A stretch of DNA of 55,079 bases from Clostridiales bacterium (GCA_016342415.1 JAEIOD010000032.1:1-55079); one strand, 5' to 3'; shown: positions 33,616-42,632, counted from the stretch's first letter. Notes: generated from the letters alone by a model not told the origin. Program-made: numbers and translations.

Positions 33616-34745
33616 TAAAAAGCAAAATACTATCCATGAAACAATCGTTAGAAATTACAGACGTCGAAGCGCTTATTTATGAGGAAAGTAAAGAGTATCT
33701 GATTGGTATTGAAGCATGTAAGTTATTAGCTAGAGAAATATTTGATGAGATGTACCGTTTGGGTATTATTCAAAAATATCTGGATGATGATACCATTAAT
33801 GAAATTATGATCAATGGTCTGGACAATATTATTATAGAAAAACAAGGTGTTATGATACGTACTGATGAAACTTTTGATAACCTTGAAAATCTAAATAATA
33901 TTATTCAGCGTATGGTATCTGCAGTCAATAGACGTGTCAACGCTTCAAGCCCTATTGTTGATTGCAAGTTGAGTGATGGTTCGAGAATCAATATAGTTTT
34001 ACCACCGATTGCAGTAAATGGTCCTGTTGTGACCATAAGAAAATTTCAAGAAAAAGCTTTTACATTGGATCGATATGAAAAAGAGGGTATTTTAACAGCA
34101 GATTCAAATCAATTGATACAGAAACTAATAAGGTGCAAATACAATATATTTGTTAGTGGAGGAACTAGTTCTGGTAAAACGACTTTTTTGAATGCATTAT
34201 CAGATCATATTCCAGCGATAGAACGTATCATTACGATTGAGGATTCTGCAGAATTGAAATTATCCAATATAATCAATTTAGTATCATTGGAAACACGACA
34301 TTCTAATCTAGAAGGGTCACTAGAAATCTCCATGGCACATTTAATCAGATGTGCACTTAGAATGAGACCCGACAGGATTATCATTGGAGAAATCAGGGGA
34401 GAAGAAGCATTAGATATGATTCATGCAATGAATACTGGTCATGATGGATCACTTTCTACTGGTCATGCCAACTCCTCAAAAGATATGCTCAGTCGGATAG
34501 AACTCATGGTGTTGTCTAATATGGAACTACCTATAGACGTGGTTAGAAAATTGATTGGTTCAAGTATTGATATTTTAATTCATTTGGAACGTAATCTTAA
34601 TGGTAAAAGATATATTAAGGAAATCTATGAGTTATTGGATTATGATGAAAGCTATAAACTCAATTGTCTTTATCAGTTGGATAAGCATAAACTCTTAAAA
34701 CAAAATGAACTTATAAATAAAAAGAAGATGAGGTTGTATGGCTAG
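33564..34745 (+). CDS. cpaF: Tad pilus assembly ATPase (CpaF/TadA)
   Basis: 393 aa. The start lies 52 bp inside the preceding gene but has a strong AGGGGGA site. N-terminal domain with YLDDDTINEIMINGLDNIII, then the secretion ATPase core: Walker A GGTSSGKTT (199-207), Asp box ERIITIEDSAELKL, Walker B-type RPDRIIIGEIRGEEALDMI and His box HDGSLSTGHANS. It powers assembly of the Flp/Tad pilus from the cytoplasm. Sequence is complete with no lesion. Confidence 0.93.
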   Translation: MDIRNDTRTIDEAFKTLIKSKILSMKQSLEITDVEALIYEESKEYLIGIEACKLLAREIFDEMYRLGIIQKYLDDDTINEIMINGLDNIIIEKQGVMIRTDETFDNLENLNNIIQRMVSAVNRRVNASSPIVDCKLSDGSRINIVLPPIAVNGPVVTIRKFQEKAFTLDRYEKEGILTADSNQLIQKLIRCKYNIFVSGGTSSGKTTFLNALSDHIPAIERIITIEDSAELKLSNIINLVSLETRHSNLEGSLEISMAHLIRCALRMRPDRIIIGEIRGEEALDMIHAMNTGHDGSLSTGHANSSKDMLSRIELMVLSNMELPIDVVRKLIGSSIDILIHLERNLNGKRYIKEIYELLDYDESYKLNCLYQLDKHKLLKQNELINKKKMRLYG

Positions 34746-35427
34746 AGTAAAACGCTACAGTATTAAAATAGTTTTGGGCATGTGTTTGGGATATGTTTTT
34801 TACAGGTCAACTTTAATGATGTTTATATTTTCGGTGATACTTATAAGCATACCAAATAAAGAAAAAACCTCTCAGGATGGATTGATTTTATTGGAATTCA
34901 AAGAATTTCTAAATGGCATACATTCTGAACTGCTGGTGGGACAATCCTTTAGAAACGCTGTGGATTCAACAATCACACTACATCAAGTTCAATCAGTAGA
35001 TTTGAAGGAGTCACTATCATTTCTTAATAAAAGCCTAAAACATGGTGTATCAGATGTGATAGCTTGGCAGCAACTTTCTAATAAGTTGGATATTAAGTAT
35101 ATTTCAGAGTTTGTTAATGTTCTAGAAGTTACATATGCCTACAGTGGTAACATTGTAGAGATTATAAAAAATACGATTCATACCATTTCGGATGCAATCG
35201 ACTTGGCTTTGGAACTGCGAGTGATGATAGCAGCTAAGCGTTTAGAGTTTTATATGATGATGTTGTTGCCCATTCTACTGTTAGGATTATTATCATACAG
35301 CCAATATGAGTATATGTCTGTTCTTTATCAATCTACTTCAGGCAGAATTGTGATGACTTGTGTACTGATAGGTATGACAGTTTCATTTTATATAGGCAAA
35401 GAGATTATTAAGGTAGATCCCATATGA
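34738..35427 (+). CDS. tadB: Tad pilus inner-membrane platform protein TadB
   Basis: 229 aa, T2SSF-type. A short N-terminal hydrophobic region (LGMCLGYVFYRSTLMMFIFS), the cytoplasmic helical domain (LEFKEFLNGIHSELLVGQSF ... LEVTYAYSGNIVEIIKNTIH), then two helices at the C-terminus. It is slightly shorter than many TadB (about 260-320), with a minimal first membrane region. Overlaps cpaF by 8 bp and tadC by 4 bp. Confidence 0.82.
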   Translation: MARVKRYSIKIVLGMCLGYVFYRSTLMMFIFSVILISIPNKEKTSQDGLILLEFKEFLNGIHSELLVGQSFRNAVDSTITLHQVQSVDLKESLSFLNKSLKHGVSDVIAWQQLSNKLDIKYISEFVNVLEVTYAYSGNIVEIIKNTIHTISDAIDLALELRVMIAAKRLEFYMMMLLPILLLGLLSYSQYEYMSVLYQSTSGRIVMTCVLIGMTVSFYIGKEIIKVDPI

Positions 35428-36194
35428 TTCTTTTAATGATTTATATATTAAATAGAAAACATATTACATTCGATCAATCATTCGGGTATTTTATTCAGAA
35501 AAGATTCAACTTTAAATGGACAGTCAAATCAGTTGGAACACTCCATTTGATTAGAAAAAAGTCTCTGACTGTTGAGTGTTTTGATCAGGTATTTGTCTAT
35601 CAGAAAATAACATCATTTGGTATAGCTTTTACATTATTTATTGATCTAATATGGTTTCTTGAATTGGAATCGCTAATCTATTTAATCTGCATTTGCATTT
35701 TTATAGTTTGGATACCTGATTTGAAGTTAAAAGATGATGTCAAAAAGATTGAAAGAGAAATCATCAGTGACTTACCAGACGTCATCATGTCAGTTAAGTT
35801 ATTGATTGGCGCTGGTATGACTATCGATAAAGCTTTGATGCAATTAGAAAAACATGAGGGCTTGATGTATGAATTGATAAGAGGTGTTGTATGTGAATTT
35901 CAGATTGGTCAATCTGCCAGCAAGGTTTTGATTAACTTATCTAATAAATGTCAGATGCAAAGCGTTACAAGGTTCTCTAGAATTCTTATGACGGATGAAA
36001 GAAATGGGAGCAGAAAAACTTTAGTACTATTGAGCCAACTCTGTGATGACTTATGGAAACAAAAGAAAACACTTTTTTTAAAAAGGGGTGAAGAAGCCAG
36101 CACAAAACTTCTAATCCCAATGATGATTTCTCTCTTTGGTGTTATTGTTGCTGTAACAATACCAGCAGTGATTCAACTATTTACAGCATTATAG
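35424..36194 (+). CDS. tadC: Tad pilus inner-membrane platform protein TadC
   Basis: 256 aa, second T2SSF protein. Two helices near residues 55-90, cytoplasmic domain with IISDLPDVIMSVKLLIGAGM and SASKVLINLSNKCQMQSVTR, and a final helix LLIPMMISLFGVIVAVTIPAVI. It forms the platform with TadB. ATG overlaps the tadB stop (ATGA). Some similar clostridial proteins are a little longer at the N-terminus. Confidence 0.82.
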   Translation: MILLMIYILNRKHITFDQSFGYFIQKRFNFKWTVKSVGTLHLIRKKSLTVECFDQVFVYQKITSFGIAFTLFIDLIWFLELESLIYLICICIFIVWIPDLKLKDDVKKIEREIISDLPDVIMSVKLLIGAGMTIDKALMQLEKHEGLMYELIRGVVCEFQIGQSASKVLINLSNKCQMQSVTRFSRILMTDERNGSRKTLVLLSQLCDDLWKQKKTLFLKRGEEASTKLLIPMMISLFGVIVAVTIPAVIQLFTAL

Positions 36195-36203
36195 GAGGCA
36201 ATT

Positions 36204-36371
36204 ATGAAACAAGAAGATGGATTCGGTACAATTGAGGTCGTAATATTATTAGCCATTTTGGTAGGACTTGCATTGCTATTTAAAAATCAGATCACGGTAT
36301 TTGTAGAAAATATATTAAACGACATTGTGAGCAAAGACTTTAGTTTAGGGCATTTTCATGCATTTTACTAA
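36204..36371 (+). CDS. Flp1-like mini-pilin
   Basis: 55 aa: MKQEDGFGTIEVVILLAILV with the Gly-x-Gly/Thr-x-Glu processing-type start (Glu at +5 of a type IVb pilin), one hydrophobic helix to about residue 26, then FKNQITVFVENILNDIV as in Flp1-type pilins. AGGAGG lies 7 nt before ATG 36204. Position between tadC and the FHA gene fits. It is probably the main pilin subunit, cleaved by a prepilin peptidase that is not encoded in this window. Its 3' end overlaps the next gene by 14 bp. Confidence 0.82.
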   Translation: MKQEDGFGTIEVVILLAILVGLALLFKNQITVFVENILNDIVSKDFSLGHFHAFY

Positions 36372-37293
36372 AAAGGAAGTTGGCCCTTATACTTATTTGT
36401 GTTATTCATTGCAAACAGAAGATTGTATTGATTATCAAATGCAAATGATCAACAAAAGTGACCAGACTGTTTTCATTAAATCAGCACCTCAAGCTACTGA
36501 AATGGAATTTGATGTCACTTCTTTGGTTCCTATAGAACTGTACTTTAAAAATCATTGTATGACTTATGAAGCACAAAAGCACACATTCAAAAAAGTGATA
36601 GACAGTTTATGGATGGCTGAAAAGTACTTGTTGGATACCCAGAGAATTGTCTTAGAAAAAGAGTATATTTTTATCGAACCAACAGGTCTTGATATCAAAC
36701 TTCTGTATATTCCGAGTAAGAAATATAGTATTTCAATACATAAAGCCGTAAAAGATGTGTTTTTAAGTTTACTTTTTTCTATCCAGTTGAATGTCATGGA
36801 AAATGACACAAGAATCAAACGAGTGATTACTTATTTACAAGATCCTGAGTTTGATATTATGATATTTGATTCGATAATGAATACTTTACAAAAATCAATT
36901 AGGAAGAATCGAAAAGAGTGGTTTAAAAAACTCTTTGTAAAAGATGAGTTAAAAGAGAACATACCAGCCGAGCCAGTTGAAGGAACCATTTTGCTTTCGC
37001 AAGAAAAATCATTTCCTGTACTGGAGTTTAAAGAAAAATCAGTGATTGTCAATAAGGAGTCCTTTCTTATCGGAAGAGCCAAACAACTTGTTGATTATGC
37101 AATACCTGAAGCCTTGAGCTTGGGTAGAGTACATGCGGAGTTAATCACTGAAGAAGATGCTTATTATATAGTGGATATCAATACCAAGAACGGGACTTTT
37201 CTAAATGGAGAAAGGCTTAAAAGTCAAAAAAAATACCCTTTGTGCAGAGGAGATGCTATCCAGATAGCCAATGAAAAAGTAATTTTCAAATAA
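36358..37293 (+). CDS. FHA-domain protein of the Tad operon (DUF6382-like N-terminus)
   Basis: 311 aa. Residues 1-185 resemble the DUF6382 region found before FHA domains in clostridial Tad loci (TKKEVGPYTYLCYSL, LWMAEKYLLDTQRIVLEKEY, PTGLDIKLLYIPSK). A basic linker follows (KNRKEWFKKLF), and residues 225-311 form an FHA domain (SFLIGRAK, SLGRVHAEL, DINTKNGTFLNGERL) with the phosphothreonine-binding Arg, Ser/Arg-His and Asn residues in place. It probably ties pilus assembly to Ser/Thr phosphorylation. No cognate kinase is nearby. The start overlaps the mini-pilin gene. Confidence 0.83.
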   Translation: MHFTKKEVGPYTYLCYSLQTEDCIDYQMQMINKSDQTVFIKSAPQATEMEFDVTSLVPIELYFKNHCMTYEAQKHTFKKVIDSLWMAEKYLLDTQRIVLEKEYIFIEPTGLDIKLLYIPSKKYSISIHKAVKDVFLSLLFSIQLNVMENDTRIKRVITYLQDPEFDIMIFDSIMNTLQKSIRKNRKEWFKKLFVKDELKENIPAEPVEGTILLSQEKSFPVLEFKEKSVIVNKESFLIGRAKQLVDYAIPEALSLGRVHAELITEEDAYYIVDINTKNGTFLNGERLKSQKKYPLCRGDAIQIANEKVIFK

Positions 37294-37351
37294 CGAACAT
37301 ATGTTTGCAATTTTAAAAGCAATGTGTTATTATTTTATTGAGGTGATATGT

Positions 37352-37600
37352 ATGAAAGGATATTGTGACATCGACTGTTCAAATTGTGATTGTTATATTG
37401 CAACAAAGAATAATGATGATCTTCTAAGAATGAATGTTGCGATTAAATGGTCTAGACTTTTTAATAGAACTATTTTACCGCGTAAAATCAACTGCACTGG
37501 CTGTCAAGAAGAAGGGATTAAATTTGATAATTGCCATAAGTGTAAGATAAGAGAACAGCATCAAAATCAAGATATATTAAAAATAGTTGTCAATGGATAA
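37352..37600 (+). CDS. DUF3795-like cysteine-rich small protein
   Basis: 82 aa from ATG 37352 (GAGGTGA 5 nt upstream), not from the in-frame ATG at 37301, which lacks a ribosome-binding site. Eight cysteines in two clusters: C5, C9, C12, C14 (YCDIDCSNCDCYIATKN) and C48, C51, C61, C64 (NCTGCQEEGIKFDNCHKC). This is the DUF3795 pattern, probably binding metal or an Fe-S cluster. It ends soon after the second cluster, whereas many relatives have about 30 more residues with two further cysteines. Confidence 0.75.
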   Translation: MKGYCDIDCSNCDCYIATKNNDDLLRMNVAIKWSRLFNRTILPRKINCTGCQEEGIKFDNCHKCKIREQHQNQDILKIVVNG

Positions 37601-37696
37601 TAGCGCTTATGTGTTATTATTTTTTTTTTGGGTAAGCTCTCATTATATTTATGTTTTAAATATGGTATTATTAGAGTGTTTAGAATGGAGGACATT

Positions 37697-38710
37697 ATGG
37701 CGATACATAATAATATATTAAATAAATTTTTTGATTTGGAATCATTACTTAAAACATACAGGATAACAGTTGCCTTAGATGAAATAAAAGCAATATACAA
37801 TCATCATAGTAAATACTATCATAATTTTTCTCATATAGAAGAATTGTTGTCTATTATTGAAATCGATGATGATCGATTGAGCTTAGCAATATTATTTCAC
37901 GATATAAAGTTCGATGTCACAAAAACTCATCATGAAAAAGCTTCTGCGGATTACTTTTTAAGTGTGTGTGATGCAGATCAAGGAATAAAAGATACAATTT
38001 ATAGATTGATTCTAGCAACTGAGAACAATCGTAGTACTGGAGATGATTTAGAAAAAGAAATCATTCGAGTAGACCGTTTGATCTTATATAAGAAGGATAT
38101 CAACTCATTATTGACTTGGGAAAGAAATATTTTTTCAGAACATCAATACTTGTCAGTGAGTGAATATAAAAAAGGTCGAGTCGCTTTCTTGAATCAAGCT
38201 TATGAAGAAACGGGAAACATGACCTTATTAGAATTAAGAGACATTGTTGATAAAAAAGTATACAAATTGGGTTTCTATCCGGGCAGTTTTAATCCATTCC
38301 ATATTGGACATTACAATATACTAATGAAAGCAGAAAAATCATTTGATAAAGTTGTCATTGGCGTAGGGATTAATTTTGATAAAAAGGATATTGAAAAAGT
38401 AGATATTCCTGATACGATCAGAAATAGAGAAATCATTTTTTATGATGGTCTAATTACAACAGAATTACAGAAACTTATGCTTGAAGGAGAAATTTCAGTT
38501 GTCCGTGGCTTAAGAAATGCATACGATTTACAACATGAAGAAGGCTTAAGAAATGTCATTAAGGATTTTATTCCTGAGATAGAATTCGTATATTATTTCT
38601 GTGACAAGCAATATGAACATGTCAGCTCGAGTTTAATCAGAGATATTATTTCAAGAGGTGCTGGAAACAGTAAGGTTTCTCAAATGATATCACGATACAC
38701 ATTGGAGTAA
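37697..38710 (+). CDS. Fusion of HD-superfamily hydrolase and CoaD-like nucleotidyltransferase
   Basis: 337 aa from ATG 37697 (GGAGG 6 nt upstream; earlier in-frame ATGs lie in or before that site). Residues 1-185 match the predicted metal-dependent HD hydrolases of COG4339 type: YHNFSHIEELL (41-51) and ILFHDIKFD with H68/D69. Residues 190-337 match phosphopantetheine adenylyltransferase: YPGSFNPFHIGH (194-205) with the HxGH motif, VVRGLRNAYDLQHEE (268-282) and SSSLIRDI (310-317). A CoaD transfers AMP to 4'-phosphopantetheine. Here the substrate could differ, because the first motif has Asn for the usual Asp. The gene sits 2 bp before the acyl hydrolase gene, which suggests a CoA or nucleotide link. 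Confidence 0.85.
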   Translation: MAIHNNILNKFFDLESLLKTYRITVALDEIKAIYNHHSKYYHNFSHIEELLSIIEIDDDRLSLAILFHDIKFDVTKTHHEKASADYFLSVCDADQGIKDTIYRLILATENNRSTGDDLEKEIIRVDRLILYKKDINSLLTWERNIFSEHQYLSVSEYKKGRVAFLNQAYEETGNMTLLELRDIVDKKVYKLGFYPGSFNPFHIGHYNILMKAEKSFDKVVIGVGINFDKKDIEKVDIPDTIRNREIIFYDGLITTELQKLMLEGEISVVRGLRNAYDLQHEEGLRNVIKDFIPEIEFVYYFCDKQYEHVSSSLIRDIISRGAGNSKVSQMISRYTLE

Positions 38711-38712
38711 AA

Positions 38713-39942
38713 ATGAATATTACAATAAATCCGAAAGATAAAATTCTCTTAGGAGATCCGATTCATATACAAGTGAAAACAGAGAGTGAAAGTCCTGTGT
38801 CAATTCATTTGAGACGTTATTATTATGATGGAGATATTGATTACTCGGTTGCAGAGTTTAAACCGATTAATGGTTTGGTGGACACCGAAGTATCAAAACC
38901 TTGTTCAGGAAGTTATTCAAACAGTGATATTTCAGGACTATTTTGGTCTCAAAAAAACTCAAGCTATGAATTTGATTTAGATATTGATTATTTAAGTGAG
39001 TTAACAAAAGAGGACCAAGGGTATTTTATAGCTGATATATTCCAAGATGAAACACATGAATGTTTCAAATGGCTTATTGAACGCGTATCTGAAGATGTTA
39101 AAGAATTAGTTGTTGATAATGATTGTATTCAAGGTAAATTATTCTACAAAGAATCTTATGAACCTCAATCTTTGGTCATTCACTTAGCAGGAGAACCTGG
39201 TATTGATTATGTTGAAGTCAATGCAAAGTTAATGGCCTCAAAAGGCATTGCTTCATTTGCCTTACCGATTTGCAGTCATAAGAATTTACCGGATTCATTT
39301 AAAGAAATTCCTCTCGAGCAAATTATGAATACTATTGATTATGTCGGGACCTTAGAAATTATCGATCCAAGTAGAATTTGTTTGTTTGGGAGTACTAGAG
39401 GTGCTGAATTGGCGCTACTGATTGGTAGCAAAAGAAAAGATTTGAAACTTATAATAGCAGCTAACCCATGTGATGTTGTGAATCAAAGTGTTGTAAAACA
39501 AATGACTACGTCAAAATCGTCATGGTCATGGGAGGGGAAGGCGCTTCCTTATTCCAAAGTAAAAAAATCAAAGGTGTTCAAATTATATACCAAAAGAATT
39601 GCTTCTAATCATAGCAGTCAGATGATGAAAACAGTATACTCCCATGAATCGGCAACACAGTTGATACCTGTTGAGGAAATAACAGCCAAAGTATTGTTAC
39701 TCGCAGGTGAATCGGATGACCGCTGGGACAGTATGATGATGGCTGCTCGAATTAAAAGTAAAATTAATTGTGAACTTGTTAGTTATAGTAATACGGGTCA
39801 TGTATTGGGTGGACCGGGTTGTTTATCGACTATGGGATTTGAACAGTTGTCTTTTTCTCTCGGAGGTACACCAGAAGCGAATGGAAACTCACAATATAGG
39901 AGTTGGAAAATGATTATAGATTTCATTAAGGGCAGTTTGTAA
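38713..39942 (+). CDS. BAAT-type acyl-CoA hydrolase / acyltransferase-like protein
   Basis: 409 aa. N-terminal beta-sandwich (about 1-125, thioester hydrolase/BAAT N domain, with GLFWSQKNSSYEFDLDIDYL) and a C-terminal alpha/beta-hydrolase domain. The nucleophile elbow is FGSTRGAELALLIGS: Thr228 (codon 39394-39396) occupies the position that is Ser in bacterial hydrolases and Cys in BAAT acyltransferases. The acid and His appear in AGESDDRWDS and NTGHVLGGPG. It probably acts on acyl-CoA or a small ester. It shares a transcript with the HD-CoaD fusion (2-bp gap). No Shine-Dalgarno beyond GGAG inside the preceding codons. Confidence 0.82.
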   Translation: MNITINPKDKILLGDPIHIQVKTESESPVSIHLRRYYYDGDIDYSVAEFKPINGLVDTEVSKPCSGSYSNSDISGLFWSQKNSSYEFDLDIDYLSELTKEDQGYFIADIFQDETHECFKWLIERVSEDVKELVVDNDCIQGKLFYKESYEPQSLVIHLAGEPGIDYVEVNAKLMASKGIASFALPICSHKNLPDSFKEIPLEQIMNTIDYVGTLEIIDPSRICLFGSTRGAELALLIGSKRKDLKLIIAANPCDVVNQSVVKQMTTSKSSWSWEGKALPYSKVKKSKVFKLYTKRIASNHSSQMMKTVYSHESATQLIPVEEITAKVLLLAGESDDRWDSMMMAARIKSKINCELVSYSNTGHVLGGPGCLSTMGFEQLSFSLGGTPEANGNSQYRSWKMIIDFIKGSL

Positions 39943-39973
39943 TGGATTATATTGGGTATTAATAACGAAAGTC

Positions 39974-40006
39974 AAAAAATAAGTACTGGTATACTTATTT
40001 TTTTCT
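39974..40006 (+). terminator. Terminator after the acyl hydrolase gene
   Basis: AAATAAGTA / TACTTATTT 9-bp stem, 6-nt loop and a T7 run. Confidence 0.8.
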
Positions 40007-40104
40007 TTTCGGAATTTTTGAAATTTTTGTACAATTCATAAAGTATCTAGTGAAGTAATATGTTACAATGAAAAAGTGTTGTAGAGAAGAATATGGAGGG
40101 GATA

Positions 40105-42234
40105 ATGAGGAGTATAAAGGCAAAAATTTTGCTTGCGATTATTGCTTGTACTGTAGTTGGTGTTTTAGTTTCCAGTTTTATTATTGCTGATAAGGGTGCA
40201 GATGCAATATATGATGAGGCAACAGCAAGACTTGGCTATCAGGCACAGGAAGTAGGACTTCGAATTCAAGAGTTGGTTACTGGTACAGAAGTACTGGTAG
40301 ATAATACTGTTTCTACTTTTGGTAATTCATTAGAATTGAATAAATATCAGGTTGAAGCAGGTTACAGAAGTTCTACTGACAAGAACTTCAAAAAAATATT
40401 GGCAGATGTGGCAACATCTATTCCAGGGACAAAAGAGGCATTCTTTCTCTTTAATCCAGAGTTAGAAATAGATTACCATCAAATGTCTATGACAAATGAT
40501 GAGGATGAAGTTGTGTTTAATAAAACACCTTTGGACATGTCGTTGTTTGATGTAGCCGAAGGCGAAATTCCATCTGAAACGGTTCAATGGTTTTTTGATG
40601 TAAAAGCTCATGGAGATGAGTTACTAGCAGCCGATCTTGACGTGACAGGCATGTGGACGATGCCTTATGTTGATGAGGACGGCGATATGCTTATAGCTTA
40701 TTTAAAGCCTGTGTATGCTTATGACAATTTGATTGGTGTTATTGGGTTAAAATTAGACTATAGTGTGATACAAGATAAAATATCGTCTGTACAAGTGTAT
40801 GATAACGGATATGCTTATTTATTGGATGATTCTTATAAAATAATGGTACATCAGGATTATGATTTAGGATATGACCTGAATGATATGTATTCGGATTATG
40901 ATGATTTCATCAAAGAAATGGAATCAACTGTAGATGGTATTTCTTTGATGAACAGAGATGGTAAAGAGGGAATCCTAGGATATTCTAGACTGAGTAACAA
41001 CTGGACAGTCGTTATTGTACCGCCAATGGATGAAGTGTTATCAGCAAAAAATCAGATGTATACAATGACCGTATTTATGATGGTTGCCTTAACGATTATT
41101 GCTAGTGTTATTGCTATTGTATTAGCATCTGCTTTAGCAAAACCAATCAAAGGCATTACAGACTCATTGGGCAAGATGAGTGAATTGGATTTACAAGAGG
41201 ATTTCAAACTGGATAAGTTAATGACCTCCAAAGATGAAACTGGTATTATGGCCAATGAACTGAATGGTATGAAAGAATCTTTAAATGAAATTGTATCTTC
41301 TTTAAAAACTTTGTCAGGTAATTTATTTGAAAAATCTGAAGGGATGGTTATTGTTACAAATGATTCCTCTGAGTCGATCAATAGAGTTTATGAATCCGTT
41401 GAAGATTTAACATTAGGTGCAAATGACCAAGCTGAAGAGGCTCAAAAGAGTAATGAAGCCTTACTTGTATTAAACGATAAAATTGAAAATGTAATAAAAA
41501 GTGTTACTAAAGCATTGGAATATTCTCAAGAAACAAAAACAGTTAACGAATCATCTTCTGAAGTTGTAGAGAAATTAGAAGTAATTACTGAAGAGAGTGT
41601 TGAGAATACAAACGTGATGGAGGCAAATATCACAGAACTTCTTAAAACCTCAAATCAGATTGATGAAATTGTTATTGTTATTAAAAATATTGCTGAACAA
41701 ACCAATTTATTAGCCTTAAATGCTTCTATAGAAGCTGCTAGAGCTGGTGAAGCAGGAAGAGGTTTTTCAGTTGTGGCAGATGAAATCAGAAAATTAGCTG
41801 TTCAAACATCTGAATCAACCAATCAAATAGAAGCTTTTACCGTTAAAATTGAAGATCAAGTAAAAGTTGTTTCTGATAATATTTCGGTTGCAAGAGATAG
41901 AGCAGATGAAACAGATTTGGCAACAAAGGATGTGTCTGAGGCTATTAAAAATACTATTACAAGCGTTCAAGGTATTATTGAACTGATACAACAGTTAACT
42001 AGAGAGCTTGATGATGTGACTATATCGAAGGATGTTGTCGTTACTTCGATTGGTAATATTGCCGCGGTAACCGAGGAATCTTCAGCTGCTGCTGACTCAG
42101 TTTCTTCAATGATGGCAAAACAAATTCAAAATATGGATGAGATTATGAGTGCTTCTCAATCCATCGGTGTCGTTGCTGAGCAGATAGAAGTAGAAATGCA
42201 AAAATTTAAACAAGATGAAAAAAGCCATGAATAA
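40105..42234 (+). CDS. Methyl-accepting chemotaxis protein
   Basis: 709 aa from ATG 40105 (GGAGGGG upstream; the in-frame ATG 40093 is too early). TM1 (ILLAIIACTVVGVLVSSFII), an extracytoplasmic double-Cache-type sensor (about 30-315, YVDEDGDMLIAYLKPVYAYD, DNGYAYLLDDSYKIMVHQDY), TM2 (MTVFMMVALTIIASVIAIVL), HAMP, and a signalling domain with the invariant hairpin EQTNLLALNASIEAARAGEA. No C-terminal CheR-docking pentapeptide. It senses a small ligand and controls CheA. No flagellar or che genes are in the window, but its presence implies motility or pilus taxis elsewhere in the genome. Confidence 0.94.
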   Translation: MRSIKAKILLAIIACTVVGVLVSSFIIADKGADAIYDEATARLGYQAQEVGLRIQELVTGTEVLVDNTVSTFGNSLELNKYQVEAGYRSSTDKNFKKILADVATSIPGTKEAFFLFNPELEIDYHQMSMTNDEDEVVFNKTPLDMSLFDVAEGEIPSETVQWFFDVKAHGDELLAADLDVTGMWTMPYVDEDGDMLIAYLKPVYAYDNLIGVIGLKLDYSVIQDKISSVQVYDNGYAYLLDDSYKIMVHQDYDLGYDLNDMYSDYDDFIKEMESTVDGISLMNRDGKEGILGYSRLSNNWTVVIVPPMDEVLSAKNQMYTMTVFMMVALTIIASVIAIVLASALAKPIKGITDSLGKMSELDLQEDFKLDKLMTSKDETGIMANELNGMKESLNEIVSSLKTLSGNLFEKSEGMVIVTNDSSESINRVYESVEDLTLGANDQAEEAQKSNEALLVLNDKIENVIKSVTKALEYSQETKTVNESSSEVVEKLEVITEESVENTNVMEANITELLKTSNQIDEIVIVIKNIAEQTNLLALNASIEAARAGEAGRGFSVVADEIRKLAVQTSESTNQIEAFTVKIEDQVKVVSDNISVARDRADETDLATKDVSEAIKNTITSVQGIIELIQQLTRELDDVTISKDVVVTSIGNIAAVTEESSAAADSVSSMMAKQIQNMDEIMSASQSIGVVAEQIEVEMQKFKQDEKSHE

Positions 42235-42246
42235 TGGCTTTTTTTC
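42217..42246 (+). terminator. Terminator overlapping the MCP stop codon
   Basis: AAAAAGCCAT / ATGGCTTTTT stem with a 5-nt loop and T-run; the TAA stop (42232-42234) lies in the loop. Confidence 0.85.
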
Positions 42247-42297
42247 TTGCATAACCCTTTGTTTTTCGAGATAATGGTAAAGTATAAGGGAGGCTAT

Positions 42298-42630
42298 ATG
42301 AGTCCATTTTTAATATTAATATTTTTAGTACCGAGCATCATCATATTTTTCTTAGGAAAATATATTGGAAAAACTCAATATGTTGAAGTATTAAAAAACT
42401 ATGATGATAAAAAAAATTACGACAAAGAAGCTTTAACAAAATATGTAGAGAAGTTGATGTCACTCACTTCAGTGAGTACTGTCATAGCATGTGTTGTTAG
42501 TTTTATATTGGCATGGATTGTTACATCTGTTGATTTTGTAACCGTTTTTTTAGTGATTTATGCAGTAATCACATTACAATATGTGATTCGATTGAGATTT
42601 TCATGTAAGAAATTTGAGATTAAGGAGTAA
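42298..42630 (+). CDS. DUF3784-like small membrane protein
   Basis: 110 aa from ATG 42298 (AAGGGAGG upstream). Three helices: PFLILIFLVPSIIIFFLG, STVIACVVSFILAWIVTSV and FVTVFLVIYAVITLQYVI. The loop YVEVLKNYDDKKNYDKEALTKY is the characteristic sequence of DUF3784 proteins. The function is unknown. It is the first gene of a likely five-gene unit (42298-44202) with gaps of 2-12 bp and one 4-bp overlap. Confidence 0.7.
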   Translation: MSPFLILIFLVPSIIIFFLGKYIGKTQYVEVLKNYDDKKNYDKEALTKYVEKLMSLTSVSTVIACVVSFILAWIVTSVDFVTVFLVIYAVITLQYVIRLRFSCKKFEIKE

Positions 42631-42632
42631 TT

